Positions 1-7,345 of a DNA stretch of 35,980 bases are shown here, piece after piece; position 1 is the first letter of the stretch, and every line of letters begins with the position of its first letter. The stretch spans positions 1 to 35,980 of the forward strand of contig JAKASI010000011.1 of NCBI GenBank assembly GCA_021828185.1. The letters run 5' to 3'. A model generated the notes under the pieces. That model worked only from the letters and a program-made list of their open reading frames with translations. It was not told the origin of the DNA and ran no database searches. Source of the stretch: an archaeon. Lineage in GTDB: Archaea > Thermoproteota > Nitrososphaeria > Nitrososphaerales > UBA183. The position numbers and the translations under genes are program-made.

Positions 1-18
1 ATCCGGCCGACCCCACCA
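1..18 (+). tRNA. 3' end of a tRNA gene cut by the window edge
   Basis: The first 15 bases read as the end of a T-loop and 3' T-stem (AT-CCGGC), a 3' acceptor strand (CGACCCC) and a discriminator A. They are followed by CCA and then CTTTT. The 5' part lies outside the window, so the amino acid cannot be assigned. The reading is supported by a near copy at 6931, where the preceding bases continue the T-loop (TCAAAT). Confidence 0.55.
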
Positions 19-23
19 CTTTT
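1..23 (+). repeat. direct repeat, tRNA 3'-end att-like copy 1
   Basis: These 23 bases match 6931-6953 at 22 positions; the only difference is base 16 (C here, T there). The repeat covers the tRNA 3' end plus the CACTTTT that follows. This is the classic arrangement left by integration at a tRNA 3' end, with the intact tRNA on one side and a 3' fragment on the other. Confidence 0.6.
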
Positions 24-78
24 GGTAGGTTCAAACGATAAAAGCCAAGCCTGACTCTGTGCTTCTGCCCCCTCTAAC

Positions 79-618
79 TCATGCCGGTCTCGCACGGTTT
101 GACAATACAACCACATGAATCAACGCGTCGGAGTCAGGCTTCGTATTTCCTCCACGTGACTTGGGTTTTCGTCTGCCAACAACAGCGAACAGAGTCATTC
201 CAATCAATCCAACAGCCAGGGTCGCAGAACCAGCGAATATGGCATCGAAAGGCTGACCTCCTTCTGACATGGTGTAAATGACCGCGACCGGGTAGCCGTC
301 GACCCCTAGGAAATCGACGGTGTAGTATCCCCTTGCAGGCACGCTGAAAGTAATAATGTCTTTTTGGACCACCGGCACGTTCACGATGGTAGTGTTTGAG
401 AGGTCTCCGGCCAACCGGGCGACCACCAGAGTGGCGGTGCCGTTCAGGGTGGAGACGCTGATTGAGGCCGTTGTCGGGATGAGGAAGTAGATGTCAGGCT
501 GGGTGTCCCCCGGGGTGCGGTTCGACCCAAAGCTCTCCCCAGGAGTCAGTTGCGCCCCTATCAGAAGACCCAGACCGATTACGGCCAGGGCCACTATGGC
601 CCTCGTCTTCACCTTCAA
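79..618 (-). CDS. small membrane/exported protein next to ABC permease
   Basis: 179 aa, no family recognised. There is an N-terminal hydrophobic segment (about residues 8-22), an extracytoplasmic-looking middle rich in Thr, Ser and Val with an NGT sequon, a second hydrophobic segment (about 127-147), then a basic tail (GRRKPKSR). That pattern suggests two membrane passes with an outside loop of about 100 residues. Its ATG overlaps the stop of the permease gene by four bases (ATGA), so the two are almost surely translated together, making it an accessory component of the ABC system. Function unknown. Confidence 0.7.
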   Translation of the reverse strand: MKVKTRAIVALAVIGLGLLIGAQLTPGESFGSNRTPGDTQPDIYFLIPTTASISVSTLNGTATLVVARLAGDLSNTTIVNVPVVQKDIITFSVPARGYYTVDFLGVDGYPVAVIYTMSEGGQPFDAIFAGSATLAVGLIGMTLFAVVGRRKPKSRGGNTKPDSDALIHVVVLSNRARPA

Positions 619-1403
619 TCCAGATCGGCCCTCACAAGGAATGCCATCCCAGCGAAGAAGAGGACGACAGCTCCTATCATCCTGTAAGCCAGCGCCAGGT
701 AGTCAGTCAATGTCGGAGCGGTGGAAATGATGACGGCTGCTGGCCTGTAGAGCAGGCTGTATACGTAGGTGGAGAAGCTGTTGACGACGATGTAGTCCCC
801 ATAGCCCAGCTGGAGGTAATTGGGGAGGATCGAAGTGCCGAACGTGAGGTACCCCGCGCTGAACAGGGCGAACGCCAGGAAGACGAGCAGAGAGACGGTC
901 GTCCTCCTCAGGGCGAAGGAGACGGCCATCACGAGGGAGTCGAGGAAGGCAAGCAGGACCAGCTGTTCGCCTATCATGACCAGGAAAGCGAAGCCGGGGC
1001 CGTCCCCCCAGTTCGAGTATGCTCCGAGGTTGGGGAAGTACCCCAAGTAGAGGAAGAAGGCAACGAAGTCAAGGAGCAGGGCGAATATGACGAAGATTGC
1101 GAACAGCGAAGCCCATTTCAGGACCACAAACCTTGCCCTCGAGATTCTGAGGGAAAGGAACTGTTGGGCTATCTGGCCCCTCTCCATCGCCAGGGAGTAG
1201 CTCATGACCCCCGCTATCCCCACGAAGATCAGGATGAGGATGTCCAGGTTCCAGGTAAGGCTCTCGAACACGTCGGAAGTTCCCACGCTCAGGAAGTTGT
1301 GCGAAGCGACAGACACCACACCAAGCAGCAGTATCAGTTCAGGGAGCGGCTCCACGAAGTCGTTCTTGTAGGTCCAACGCAGGACCTTGGCGAAGTCACC
1401 CAA
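615..1403 (-). CDS. ABC-2-type transporter permease
   Basis: 262 aa with about six hydrophobic segments, the size and shape of an ABC-2 type membrane subunit. It begins with TTG; no ATG or GTG in frame fits better after the ATPase stop at 1428. It follows the ATPase gene by 24 bases on the same strand, so the two should form one transporter. The substrate is not evident from the permease itself. Being downstream of the duplicated secreted-protein module makes export, or self-protection by extrusion, a reasonable inference. Confidence 0.8.
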   Translation of the reverse strand: MGDFAKVLRWTYKNDFVEPLPELILLLGVVSVASHNFLSVGTSDVFESLTWNLDILILIFVGIAGVMSYSLAMERGQIAQQFLSLRISRARFVVLKWASLFAIFVIFALLLDFVAFFLYLGYFPNLGAYSNWGDGPGFAFLVMIGEQLVLLAFLDSLVMAVSFALRRTTVSLLVFLAFALFSAGYLTFGTSILPNYLQLGYGDYIVVNSFSTYVYSLLYRPAAVIISTAPTLTDYLALAYRMIGAVVLFFAGMAFLVRADLD

Positions 1404-1427
1404 AGGCGGTTCGCGCCCCAGATTCCC

Positions 1428-2288
1428 TCATGCCAACGCCTCCGCGTACAGCTCGCTGATCGGCTTCGGTCTGAGTTCCAAGTTCCGGACCTCAGCACGG
1501 ATGCCAGTCGCTAGCTTCCTGATGGCGCCGACGTCTGCCATGCCCTTGGTTTCTAGTACTACGCGTCCATCACTGACTTCTGCCTTGATTGCGAGGTCTG
1601 AACGAAGAGCTTCGGCCGAAATCAGTGAGGGCTTGTCTGACTCGACGACGAGCCTGGACGAGCCAGCTGACAAGTCCCTGATCATCCCTGCCCTGACGAC
1701 CTTCCCCAGCCTCATCACGCACATCCAGTCGGCCACGTCTTCGAAGTCCGCAGGCGTGTGCGACGCGATAATGAAGGTCGTACCTTTTCGGGCTAGTTCG
1801 CTGATCAGGCCGGATACCTTCTTCCTCGTGGGGGCGTCCAGGCTGGCCGTGGGCTCGTCCCAGAGAACAATTTCCGGCTTGGAGATCACAGAGGTCGCCA
1901 GGCCCAGCTTCTGTGCCATTCCGCTCGAGTAGCCGCCTATCCTCCTATCGACATAAGCGACCATGTCCAGGGACCGAGTAACATCTGAGATCCATGCCTC
2001 GTCCCTGACGGAGGACGCCCAGGAAAGCATCTCTGTTCCGTCAAGGTACGTCGGGTATCCCGGCTTGTCGAGCATGAAGCCCATCGCCTTCCTTGCTGCT
2101 TCGACTCCTCTTCGCCATCCCCTCCTGTCGCTGGAACGGAGTACTGTGCTCCCGAGCCGCATGGTCCCCTTCTGGGGGTGGGTGACGCCAGCGATGACGT
2201 TGATGAGCGTGCTCTTCCCTGACCCGTTGGTGCCCAATACGAGGTTGACTTGCCCTTCAAAATCCAGTGAAACGTCGTCCAGCGCCAA
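1428..2288 (-). CDS. ABC transporter ATP-binding subunit
   Basis: ATPase with Walker A (GTNGSGKST), a variant signature (YSSGMAQ), Walker B plus D-loop (IVLWDEPTASLD) and switch His (ASHTP). The earliest canonical start is TTG at 2288, but typical ABC N-terminal sequence continues upstream in frame (VSGISKHFG, carrying the A-loop aromatic) as far as a TAG at 2343-2345, which is the stop of the preceding gene. No ATG, GTG or TTG lies in those 18 codons. Real translation may therefore start upstream at a non-standard codon or be coupled to the gene before. The C-terminal part (about residues 200-286) resembles the extra domain of drug-type ABC ATPases. Partner of the permease at 615. Confidence 0.9.
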   Translation of the reverse strand: MALDDVSLDFEGQVNLVLGTNGSGKSTLINVIAGVTHPQKGTMRLGSTVLRSSDRRGWRRGVEAARKAMGFMLDKPGYPTYLDGTEMLSWASSVRDEAWISDVTRSLDMVAYVDRRIGGYSSGMAQKLGLATSVISKPEIVLWDEPTASLDAPTRKKVSGLISELARKGTTFIIASHTPADFEDVADWMCVMRLGKVVRAGMIRDLSAGSSRLVVESDKPSLISAEALRSDLAIKAEVSDGRVVLETKGMADVGAIRKLATGIRAEVRNLELRPKPISELYAEALA

Positions 2289-2342
2289 GGTTGACCCGAA
2301 ATGCTTTGAAATGCCGCTGACCGCTATGTTCGTGGCTCTCTT

Positions 2343-3491
2343 CTACCTCGACCTGCGGGGCGGGTTTCTTCGTCGCCTCCAGGCGACCCCCAACCCCAGG
2401 AGGAGTAGGGCTACTCCGGGCACTACGTATACCAGATAAGACGGCAGCAGTCCCGGACCGGACCCATTGCTCTGATTTGGGTCGAGTTGGATGTTCGTTG
2501 CCACCAGATTCATGGTTCCCTCCCCGCTTCGAATGTACGATCCAAGTGAGGTTGAATAGACGGCGTACTGGCAGTTCGTCACCTTTCCTCCTTCCAAGTC
2601 ACATACGGTTCGACTTATTGGGTAATCTGGCATCGAGAACTGATATGCCAGACCGTTGTTGTAGTCGTAGAATCCCTGTGGTCCAAGAGGGTTTGCCGCG
2701 GAGAAGATTGAAACACCCCCGGAGCCGCTAGAAGACCCTCCTGTTGCGCTAACATTAATCCATCCGTATTGGTAATTTTCACCATAGGCGAAGGATTGAG
2801 GAGTCAACTCATAGAAGTAAAAAGGCCCTTTGAAGGCAGTTCCCGACATATTGATTCCGCCAGGTGGAACCCACGTGACAATCAAGTGAGAATCGGTAGT
2901 CGTTGTAACATCACCTACCACGGCAGAGGAGGAGAACGTTTGGCCCCCCTTGTACACAGTGCCGAAAGTTGTGATTGTTCCATTGCTTGGCAACGGCGGA
3001 CCCCAAAGATCGAGGAGCCCTGACGACTCGCCTTTCACATACGAGTCTCCACTGGTGACATTGACTTCGGCGTACAGCGATGTGCTGAAACTATAGCTAG
3101 TGCACATGCCGTCGTCTTTGTACTCTGTTTCGGAGTACTGGCAACCTGCGGTCTGATACATCACGTAAAGCGTCACCATGTCACCAGTCCTATTCGTCAC
3201 AAGCCAGCTCAGGCTCGCCTCACCTGTGGCGGAAGGCCTCGGTTTGGGCTGTAGCGGAGCCTCCCCTAACAGGAGGGTTCCGTTGCTGGTGACGAAGTAA
3301 GGAGGCCAATTGGGTGAAGACAATTGCCCGGTTGTGTAGTTGGCGTAGGCGCCCTTGACTAGCCAAGGATGGCTCAACTCGTTTACATTCGTGACTGCCC
3401 CCGAGGAGGAGACTGCTATCGATGTAGGTAATGCGAGTAGAGCAATGACGAATATCCCGATTCCCGCTGCCCATATTCTGGTGAATCCCAT
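2343..3491 (-). CDS. membrane-anchored secreted protein, module copy 2
   Basis: 382 aa. I chose the ATG at 3491 (MGFTRIW) because a signal-like hydrophobic stretch follows it; the longer reading would overlap the gene at 3505. It has an N-terminal signal or anchor, a Ser/Thr/Gly/Tyr-rich outer domain with many NxS/T sites, four cysteines in two pairs, then a single C-terminal membrane helix (LVYVVPGVALLLLGLGVA) and an Arg-rich cytoplasmic tail. It is a clear paralogue of 4539-5657: shared are the PWL-x-GA start of the outer domain, both cysteine pairs, the GxYDYxNGL block and the final helix. Its stop codon is in frame with the following ABC ATPase. Function unknown; a surface receptor, immunity or adhesion role is possible. 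Confidence 0.8.
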   Translation of the reverse strand: MGFTRIWAAGIGIFVIALLALPTSIAVSSSGAVTNVNELSHPWLVKGAYANYTTGQLSSPNWPPYFVTSNGTLLLGEAPLQPKPRPSATGEASLSWLVTNRTGDMVTLYVMYQTAGCQYSETEYKDDGMCTSYSFSTSLYAEVNVTSGDSYVKGESSGLLDLWGPPLPSNGTITTFGTVYKGGQTFSSSAVVGDVTTTTDSHLIVTWVPPGGINMSGTAFKGPFYFYELTPQSFAYGENYQYGWINVSATGGSSSGSGGVSIFSAANPLGPQGFYDYNNGLAYQFSMPDYPISRTVCDLEGGKVTNCQYAVYSTSLGSYIRSGEGTMNLVATNIQLDPNQSNGSGPGLLPSYLVYVVPGVALLLLGLGVAWRRRRNPPRRSR

Positions 3492-3504
3492 TGGTTCGAC
3501 ACGT

Positions 3505-3990
3505 TTAGGAAGCTGACGTTTGTGTGAAACATGGGCTTGACGAGCCATAGGTATTGCAGTTACCGCTCCAGCCATCAACATACACAGTCACGCCGCCGGA
3601 CCCGCCCGGAAATTGGTAGGTGAAACCGGTGTTCAAGGCAAAGTTGTAGGTTCCATATGGATCACAGCCGCTCCCGTAGTTCGCCTCCCCGAACCATAAA
3701 TCGGTGGCGTTGGTGACGATGACGTTATTCCCGCATGCCGTTCCCACGTTTCCCGAGACCTGGTACTTCTCTCCAGTATATGCGTCATATCCTGCCCAGG
3801 CATTGTTCGTGCCGTTTGGACAAGTGCCTGCAGTTGCTTTTGCCCCCATCGAACTGTCGCTACTTGTGGCACTATTGCTGGAGGTCGTACAGAAAATGGG
3901 GCTGCTAGCTGCTAATGCAACGGGCGCCAAGAAGGAAATCGATGCAAGAATCGTCACAATGCCTGCGGCTGCAATCTTGTGCTCGAGCAT
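3505..3990 (-). CDS. six-cysteine secreted small protein, module copy 2
   Basis: 161 aa with a Sec-type signal peptide (hydrophobic core about residues 8-26, likely cut after ALA). The mature part is rich in Ser, Gly, Asn, Thr and Tyr and has six cysteines. All six align with the six in the paralogue at 5624-6109, which is also exactly 161 aa. The conserved end block is GWSGNCN then a last Cys. Three disulphides are therefore likely outside the cell. It lies 13 bases before the anchored partner gene at 3491. No known family recognised; a secreted peptide, toxin or matrix subunit are all possible. Confidence 0.8.
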   Translation of the reverse strand: MLEHKIAAAGIVTILASISFLAPVALAASSPIFCTTSSNSATSSDSSMGAKATAGTCPNGTNNAWAGYDAYTGEKYQVSGNVGTACGNNVIVTNATDLWFGEANYGSGCDPYGTYNFALNTGFTYQFPGGSGGVTVYVDGWSGNCNTYGSSSPCFTQTSAS

Positions 3991-4036
3991 TGGATATACT
4001 TAACAGAGGGTCACAGTAAAAAGGCCTGCGCACATC

Positions 4037-4048
4037 AGATACGTATCT
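4037..4048. promoter_or_regulatory. palindromic operator candidate, module copy 2
   Basis: AGATACGTATCT is a perfect 12-base palindrome 47-58 bases before the ATG of the six-cysteine gene. The same position in the other module copy holds AGATACGTCTCT (6166-6177). It is a probable binding site for the module's winged-helix regulator. Confidence 0.5.
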
Positions 4049-4055
4049 CAGATAC

Positions 4056-4068
4056 GCGCAACTTGCGC
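4056..4068. promoter_or_regulatory. second dyad beside the operator
   Basis: GCGCAACTTGCGC has six-base inverted arms around one central base. It sits eight bases from the palindrome at 4037 and touches the stop of the regulator pseudogene. It could be a second protein site or a short hairpin. Confidence 0.35.
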
Positions 4069-4440
4069 TAGGCCAGAGATACGGCTTCGGCCCTATGCTT
4101 CGAGTCCAGGAGAGAAAGCGCCTGCTCCGTGTTCCGCACGAAGAGCAGTCCCTTGTCGGTCGCGAAGTATCGCCTGCTTTCCCCGGAGTCTGCCAAATCA
4201 GGCCGTTGGACTGCAAAACTTCGATGCATTTTTGGTCATACCGAAGTTCAATCTCGCGGCAAGCGCGAATTCTGTGATATTCAGTGGGCATTCACTGATC
4301 CGTTTGATCAACTTTATGTAGATAACTAGGCGGTTCCTTCGGCAGCGAATCTCCTCATAGAGATAGCCCTGACCATCTGTGATTGCTGTTGGTTGCAGGT
4401 GGCCTGCACCTCATGCCTGCGTTGTGGCGGATGCCATCAC
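4068..4440 (-). pseudogene. decayed winged-helix regulator, module copy 2
   Basis: Three frames read in series reconstruct a relative of the intact regulator at 6164-6757. Frame one gives YLYEEIRCRRNRLVIYIKLI then ITEFALAARLNFGMTK. After a shift comes KCIEVLQSNGLIW. After another shift comes RRYFATDKGLLFVR and a tail ending at TAG 4068-4070. The intact copy reads SLYEDIRKRRARLLICIEIA, CLVEMVGAGLVE and RRYTLTKKGLLFLR at the matching places. A TGA also interrupts the upstream part (4411-4413). At least two frameshifts plus a stop make this a pseudogene. It occupies the same relative place, between an anchored-protein gene and a six-cysteine gene, as expected from a tandem duplication. Confidence 0.75.
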
Positions 4441-4538
4441 GGCAGTGATTGATTGGGTATTCACAGCGCCTTCGCCTTGATCAGGCCCTGAAATTGCGAC
4501 AGGGGTGGCAGCAGCCAAGTAGGACGAACTGTTTTCGC

Positions 4539-5657
4539 CTACTTCCTTGATTTCATTCTTGCCCGCATGACGACTATGGCGACCACCCCTGCAGCGACTA
4601 CGGTAGAAACCGCATAGTACACCCAGCCGACATTCGCGCCTGACTGCGTCTGGCCTTGCGTTGGGGATAGCGAAATGTTGGTCGAGTCGAGAATGAACGA
4701 GGCCTCACCCGTGTAGAAGAACTTCCCCAGTGTGGTTCCAAACGCGGCATACCTGCAGTCCGAGAGTGAGCTGTTCGAGACATTGCACACGGTTTGCAAG
4801 ATTGGGTATTCAGGTCCGCTGATGTATACGCCCAAGCCGTTATAATAATCGTAAGAGCCCGAGGGGCCGAGTTCTTGGATCTGGTTCGGATTGTTAAGGT
4901 TGACGCCGCTAGCATTCAGCCACGCGTACTTGTAGGTACCACCCACACCAAAGGTTGCTGGATTGACTTGATAGTTATAGTACGGTGGAGGGACCAAGGT
5001 TCCAGACGAGTTCACACCCGGACCTCCAAAGTTCACCATCGATGGCCTTCCTACGTCTCCTATGCTGTCTATTCTCATCCCACCAACAAACTCTGAACCA
5101 AGGTAGAGCTTACCTCCAACCAGGAGCGGTGGTGCCCAGAAATTGAGCCTGCCTTGAGGTTGACCACCAGTATAGGATTCCCCACTGGTCACATTGACGG
5201 TCAACAGAACTGATTGTCCAAACTCGAACCGAGTGCACGGAAGATGATGCTCAAACTCTTGCTGAGAATATTCGCACCCGGATGATTCGAACGTCACATT
5301 CAAGGAAGCCATGTCCCCTGATCTATCGAAGACCTTCCAGGTCAGATTCGCCGTGCCATTGGGCGGTGGCAAGGACACTCCGGGTGGGCTAACAGGCTGA
5401 ATGTCGAGAAGAACCATGCCATTCGGTAGTACGTGGGCCGGCGGCCCGCCCACGGTGGCATACTGATAGGTAGCAAAGGCGCCTGCTTTGAGCCAGGGAT
5501 AGTCGGATACATTCGAGATTGTGACGCTCCCTGACGCGCCGGCTAATGGTGGTAACAACAGTAGCACTATCAGGGCCGACAGAAAGAAGGGAGGCAGCCT
5601 CTGGCGCCCTTTCGAGGTTGCGGCTAGGGTGCCGAAGCGCTCGTCGATGCCACGCAT
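4539..5657 (-). CDS. membrane-anchored secreted protein, module copy 1
   Basis: 372 aa: N-terminal hydrophobic signal (about residues 24-42), an outer domain rich in Gly, Ser, Asn and Tyr, four cysteines matching those of 2343-3491, and one C-terminal helix (VGWVYYAVSTVVAAGVVAIVV) with a short basic tail (RARMKSRK). The ATG at 5657 is the only start before the signal, so the gene overlaps the end of the six-cysteine gene by 34 bases, pointing to translational coupling. Some outer blocks (YDYYNGL, TVCN, CRYAAFG) are shared with the paralogue. Cell-surface protein of unknown function, expected to act with the small secreted partner. Confidence 0.8.
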   Translation of the reverse strand: MRGIDERFGTLAATSKGRQRLPPFFLSALIVLLLLPPLAGASGSVTISNVSDYPWLKAGAFATYQYATVGGPPAHVLPNGMVLLDIQPVSPPGVSLPPPNGTANLTWKVFDRSGDMASLNVTFESSGCEYSQQEFEHHLPCTRFEFGQSVLLTVNVTSGESYTGGQPQGRLNFWAPPLLVGGKLYLGSEFVGGMRIDSIGDVGRPSMVNFGGPGVNSSGTLVPPPYYNYQVNPATFGVGGTYKYAWLNASGVNLNNPNQIQELGPSGSYDYYNGLGVYISGPEYPILQTVCNVSNSSLSDCRYAAFGTTLGKFFYTGEASFILDSTNISLSPTQGQTQSGANVGWVYYAVSTVVAAGVVAIVVMRARMKSRK

Positions 5658-6109
5658 GTGCTTCCTACGGCCAAGTTGTTGCAGTTGCCGCTCCAGCCGT
5701 ACTGGTTCACTGTGACACCACTGTTTGACGCAGTGTAGCTGTAGCTACCTAGCGAGTTGAGCGCAAAATTATACGAATATTGCCAATAGCAGACGCTACT
5801 GTAGGACGCTTGTCCTCCTTCCAAGTCATCGGCGTTTGTGAAGGAATGACTAGTGCCGCATAGTGTTATGCTCCCACTGGCAACATAGAGTTGGCCTGAG
5901 AATGCTTCCCATTCAGACTGTCCTGAGGCTCCTCCAGGGCAGGAGTAAGCGAACGCCTTGGCTAACATCGACCCGTCCGAACTCGTGTTAGAAGTGCTTT
6001 GATAAAGGAAACACGAATTTGGCGAGCCAGAGTTCGCCGACGCAAAGGGGGCCAAGAAGCCAAGGAGAAGCGTGAGAGCTACTGATAGGGCCAAAATCCT
6101 CGTTTTCAC
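5624..6109 (-). CDS. six-cysteine secreted small protein, module copy 1
   Basis: 161 aa with a typical signal peptide (MKTRILALSVALTLLLGFLA, predicted cut near ASA). Six cysteines occur at the same alignment positions as in the copy at 3505. The block Y-GWSGNCN and the closing STSAS are also conserved, while the rest has diverged strongly. The start is GTG, preceded by a GGAGG at moderate distance and a TATA-like TATAATT near 6132-6138. The gene overlaps the anchored-protein gene by 34 bases. Function unknown; secretion and three disulphides are inferred. Confidence 0.8.
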   Translation of the reverse strand: MKTRILALSVALTLLLGFLAPFASANSGSPNSCFLYQSTSNTSSDGSMLAKAFAYSCPGGASGQSEWEAFSGQLYVASGSITLCGTSHSFTNADDLEGGQASYSSVCYWQYSYNFALNSLGSYSYTASNSGVTVNQYGWSGNCNNLAVGSTCVASTSASAP

Positions 6110-6163
6110 ACGCCGACAGAGGCATCCTCCAATTATATCTCTAGCGCACCTATAATGCGTACA

Positions 6164-6757
6164 TTAGATACGTCTCTCGGATTCTTCGAAAACAAATTCC
6201 TTGCGCGGTAGCCCATCGTCAGGTCGAAGCAGTTTGACGGTCGTTTCTCCACTCCTCAGGAAAAGCAGACCCTTCTTAGTTAGGGTGTATCTCCTTCCAT
6301 CTCTCAAAGTGTCCAATTCCACCAAGCCAGCACCCACCATCTCTACCAGACAGGACTTGGCTTGGCTGAAATTCACCCCGACCGAGACCGCAACTTCTGT
6401 CAATTCGAGTGGCTCGGCAGCAATTCGCCTCGCAATTTCAATACATATGAGGAGTCTGGCTCGCCGTTTCCGAATATCTTCGTACAAAGACCCTTCTGAC
6501 TCCAGCCAGATGCTCTGCTGACGACTCTGGCTCCCAGAACTAGATTGCGAAGTCAGTGGTTCGATCTGGGAGACTGATGTAGTCACGACGTGGACGCCTT
6601 GATTCGGCACCTGGGGCGTGACGCCTCCTGCGAGGCCGGAGGCGCTTTGGGACGCGTTCCACCCCCACAGAGGATTTGGCAAAGTGCCCCCCGAGAGTCC
6701 AATTATGGCGACCAAGACGATTGCCGCGGACACCAGTTCAAATCTCCTGCTCGACAT
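6164..6757 (-). CDS. membrane-tethered winged-helix regulator, module copy 1
   Basis: 197 aa. One N-terminal membrane segment (about residues 8-26), then a flexible Ser/Gln/Thr/Val-rich linker to about 85, then a winged-helix domain (about 95-175). That domain resembles archaeal 'predicted transcriptional regulator' folds: helix pair LTEVAVSVGVNFSQAKSCL and a wing RDGRRYTLTKKGLLFL. The tail is charged. It is first in its module, with its own upstream TATA-like TTTTATCG near 6791. Its 3' end overlaps the palindrome at 6166, which fits control of the two secreted genes that follow. For the DNA-binding part to be inside, the N-terminus must face out. Confidence 0.75.
   Translation of the reverse strand: MSSRRFELVSAAIVLVAIIGLSGGTLPNPLWGWNASQSASGLAGGVTPQVPNQGVHVVTTSVSQIEPLTSQSSSGSQSRQQSIWLESEGSLYEDIRKRRARLLICIEIARRIAAEPLELTEVAVSVGVNFSQAKSCLVEMVGAGLVELDTLRDGRRYTLTKKGLLFLRSGETTVKLLRPDDGLPRKEFVFEESERRI
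6166..6177. promoter_or_regulatory. palindromic operator candidate, module copy 1
   Basis: AGATACGTCTCT is the counterpart of the perfect palindrome at 4037. It is symmetric in the form AGA-N-ACGT-N-TCT. It overlaps the last codons of the regulator and lies 57-68 bases before the GTG of the six-cysteine gene. Confidence 0.5.
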
Positions 6758-7147
6758 TCCTAGTGACGTCGTCTTTCATGTCGAGGTTCGATAAAACGGT
6801 TGCGAGTCCGAAGCCAAGGTTTAGGGTGGCATTTTTACAAACCACACATCTATGAAATCAAGTGGTCAGACTTTGGGCGAAGGGGAGACTGTGAGGCCCT
6901 CTCTGCCCCCGCCAGAAGCGGCCAGGTCAAATCCGGCCGACCCCATCACTTTTCCCTTGGCTCCGATGGTGCTCATGCCTGCTCGCAATCCGGTCCCGAG
7001 ACCCCCGTCCCGAGCAAAAGGCGTCAGAAATCTCATAGAAGATTCCCTTGAGATGCACGAAACACAAGTTGACGTAAATATCAGCGGAGATGCAGAGAAT
7101 TCAACATGCAGGCAGCGGGAAGCGGGCCCACCCGGGTAGAGCTTGGA
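6758..7147. other. intergenic stretch with island end
   Basis: No convincing gene is seen here. The left part holds the promoter of the regulator at 6757. The middle holds the second tRNA-like repeat (6931-6953). Open frames here lack codon patterns or homology that would support coding. Confidence 0.5.
6931..6953 (+). repeat. direct repeat, tRNA 3'-end att-like copy 2
   Basis: This copy matches bases 1-23 at 22 of 23 positions. The bases just before it (GGTCAA) extend the tRNA T-loop, but I could not fold a D-arm, anticodon arm or 5' acceptor strand upstream. It is therefore a 3' fragment, not a gene, and marks the right end of the island. Confidence 0.6.
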
Positions 7148-7345
7148 ATGGGGTCGGACGTAGCAAACGAGAGGGGAACCTCCCACCCCGGCGATTCATC
7201 GGATGTCAAGGTTGTACACAGGTTCGACAAGACGTCCTATCACGTGGACATCGGGAAACTACAGTGCTCCTGCGAAGCATGCGACTGCGGCGATAACGCC
7301 CTCTGCATAGAGAAGAGGTGCTTGTGCTGCACGGTTATCCAATGA
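7148..7345 (+). CDS. small cysteine-rich protein
   Basis: 65 aa from the ATG at 7148 (an upstream ATG at 7106 is possible). The last 25 residues hold eight cysteines in the spacing CSC-x2-CDC-x5-C-x4-C-x-CC. That density suggests metal binding (metallothionein-like or a compact zinc knuckle), but no family is recognised. A preceding stretch (VKVVHRFDKTSYHVDIGKL) looks like a short beta structure. It lies just outside the island end. Confidence 0.5.
   Translation: MGSDVANERGTSHPGDSSDVKVVHRFDKTSYHVDIGKLQCSCEACDCGDNALCIEKRCLCCTVIQ

Noticed and set aside
1428..3491. Pyrrolysine decoding of the TAG between anchored protein and ABC ATPase
   Set aside because: Three convergent pairs and other genes here end in TAG as an ordinary stop, and no Pyl machinery is in view; readthrough by other means stays open.
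3492..3581. Longer N-terminus of the anchored protein (to 3581)
   Set aside because: It would overlap the six-cysteine gene and place 30 residues before the signal-like helix; the paralogue has no such homologous stretch.
2343..6757. Lactococcin 972-type bacteriocin cluster
   Set aside because: The layout (small secreted protein, larger membrane protein, ABC ATPase) is similar, but sequence, cysteine content and size of both proteins do not match that family.
6850..6953. A complete tRNA gene ending at 6945
   Set aside because: No complementary 5' acceptor strand, D-arm or anticodon arm could be found upstream of the T-loop-like sequence; it is only a 3' fragment.
6852..7139. Coding frame across the island end on the plus strand
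   Set aside because: It runs through the tRNA fragment repeat, is Pro/Arg-rich without domain sense, and overlaps another better-supported small gene.
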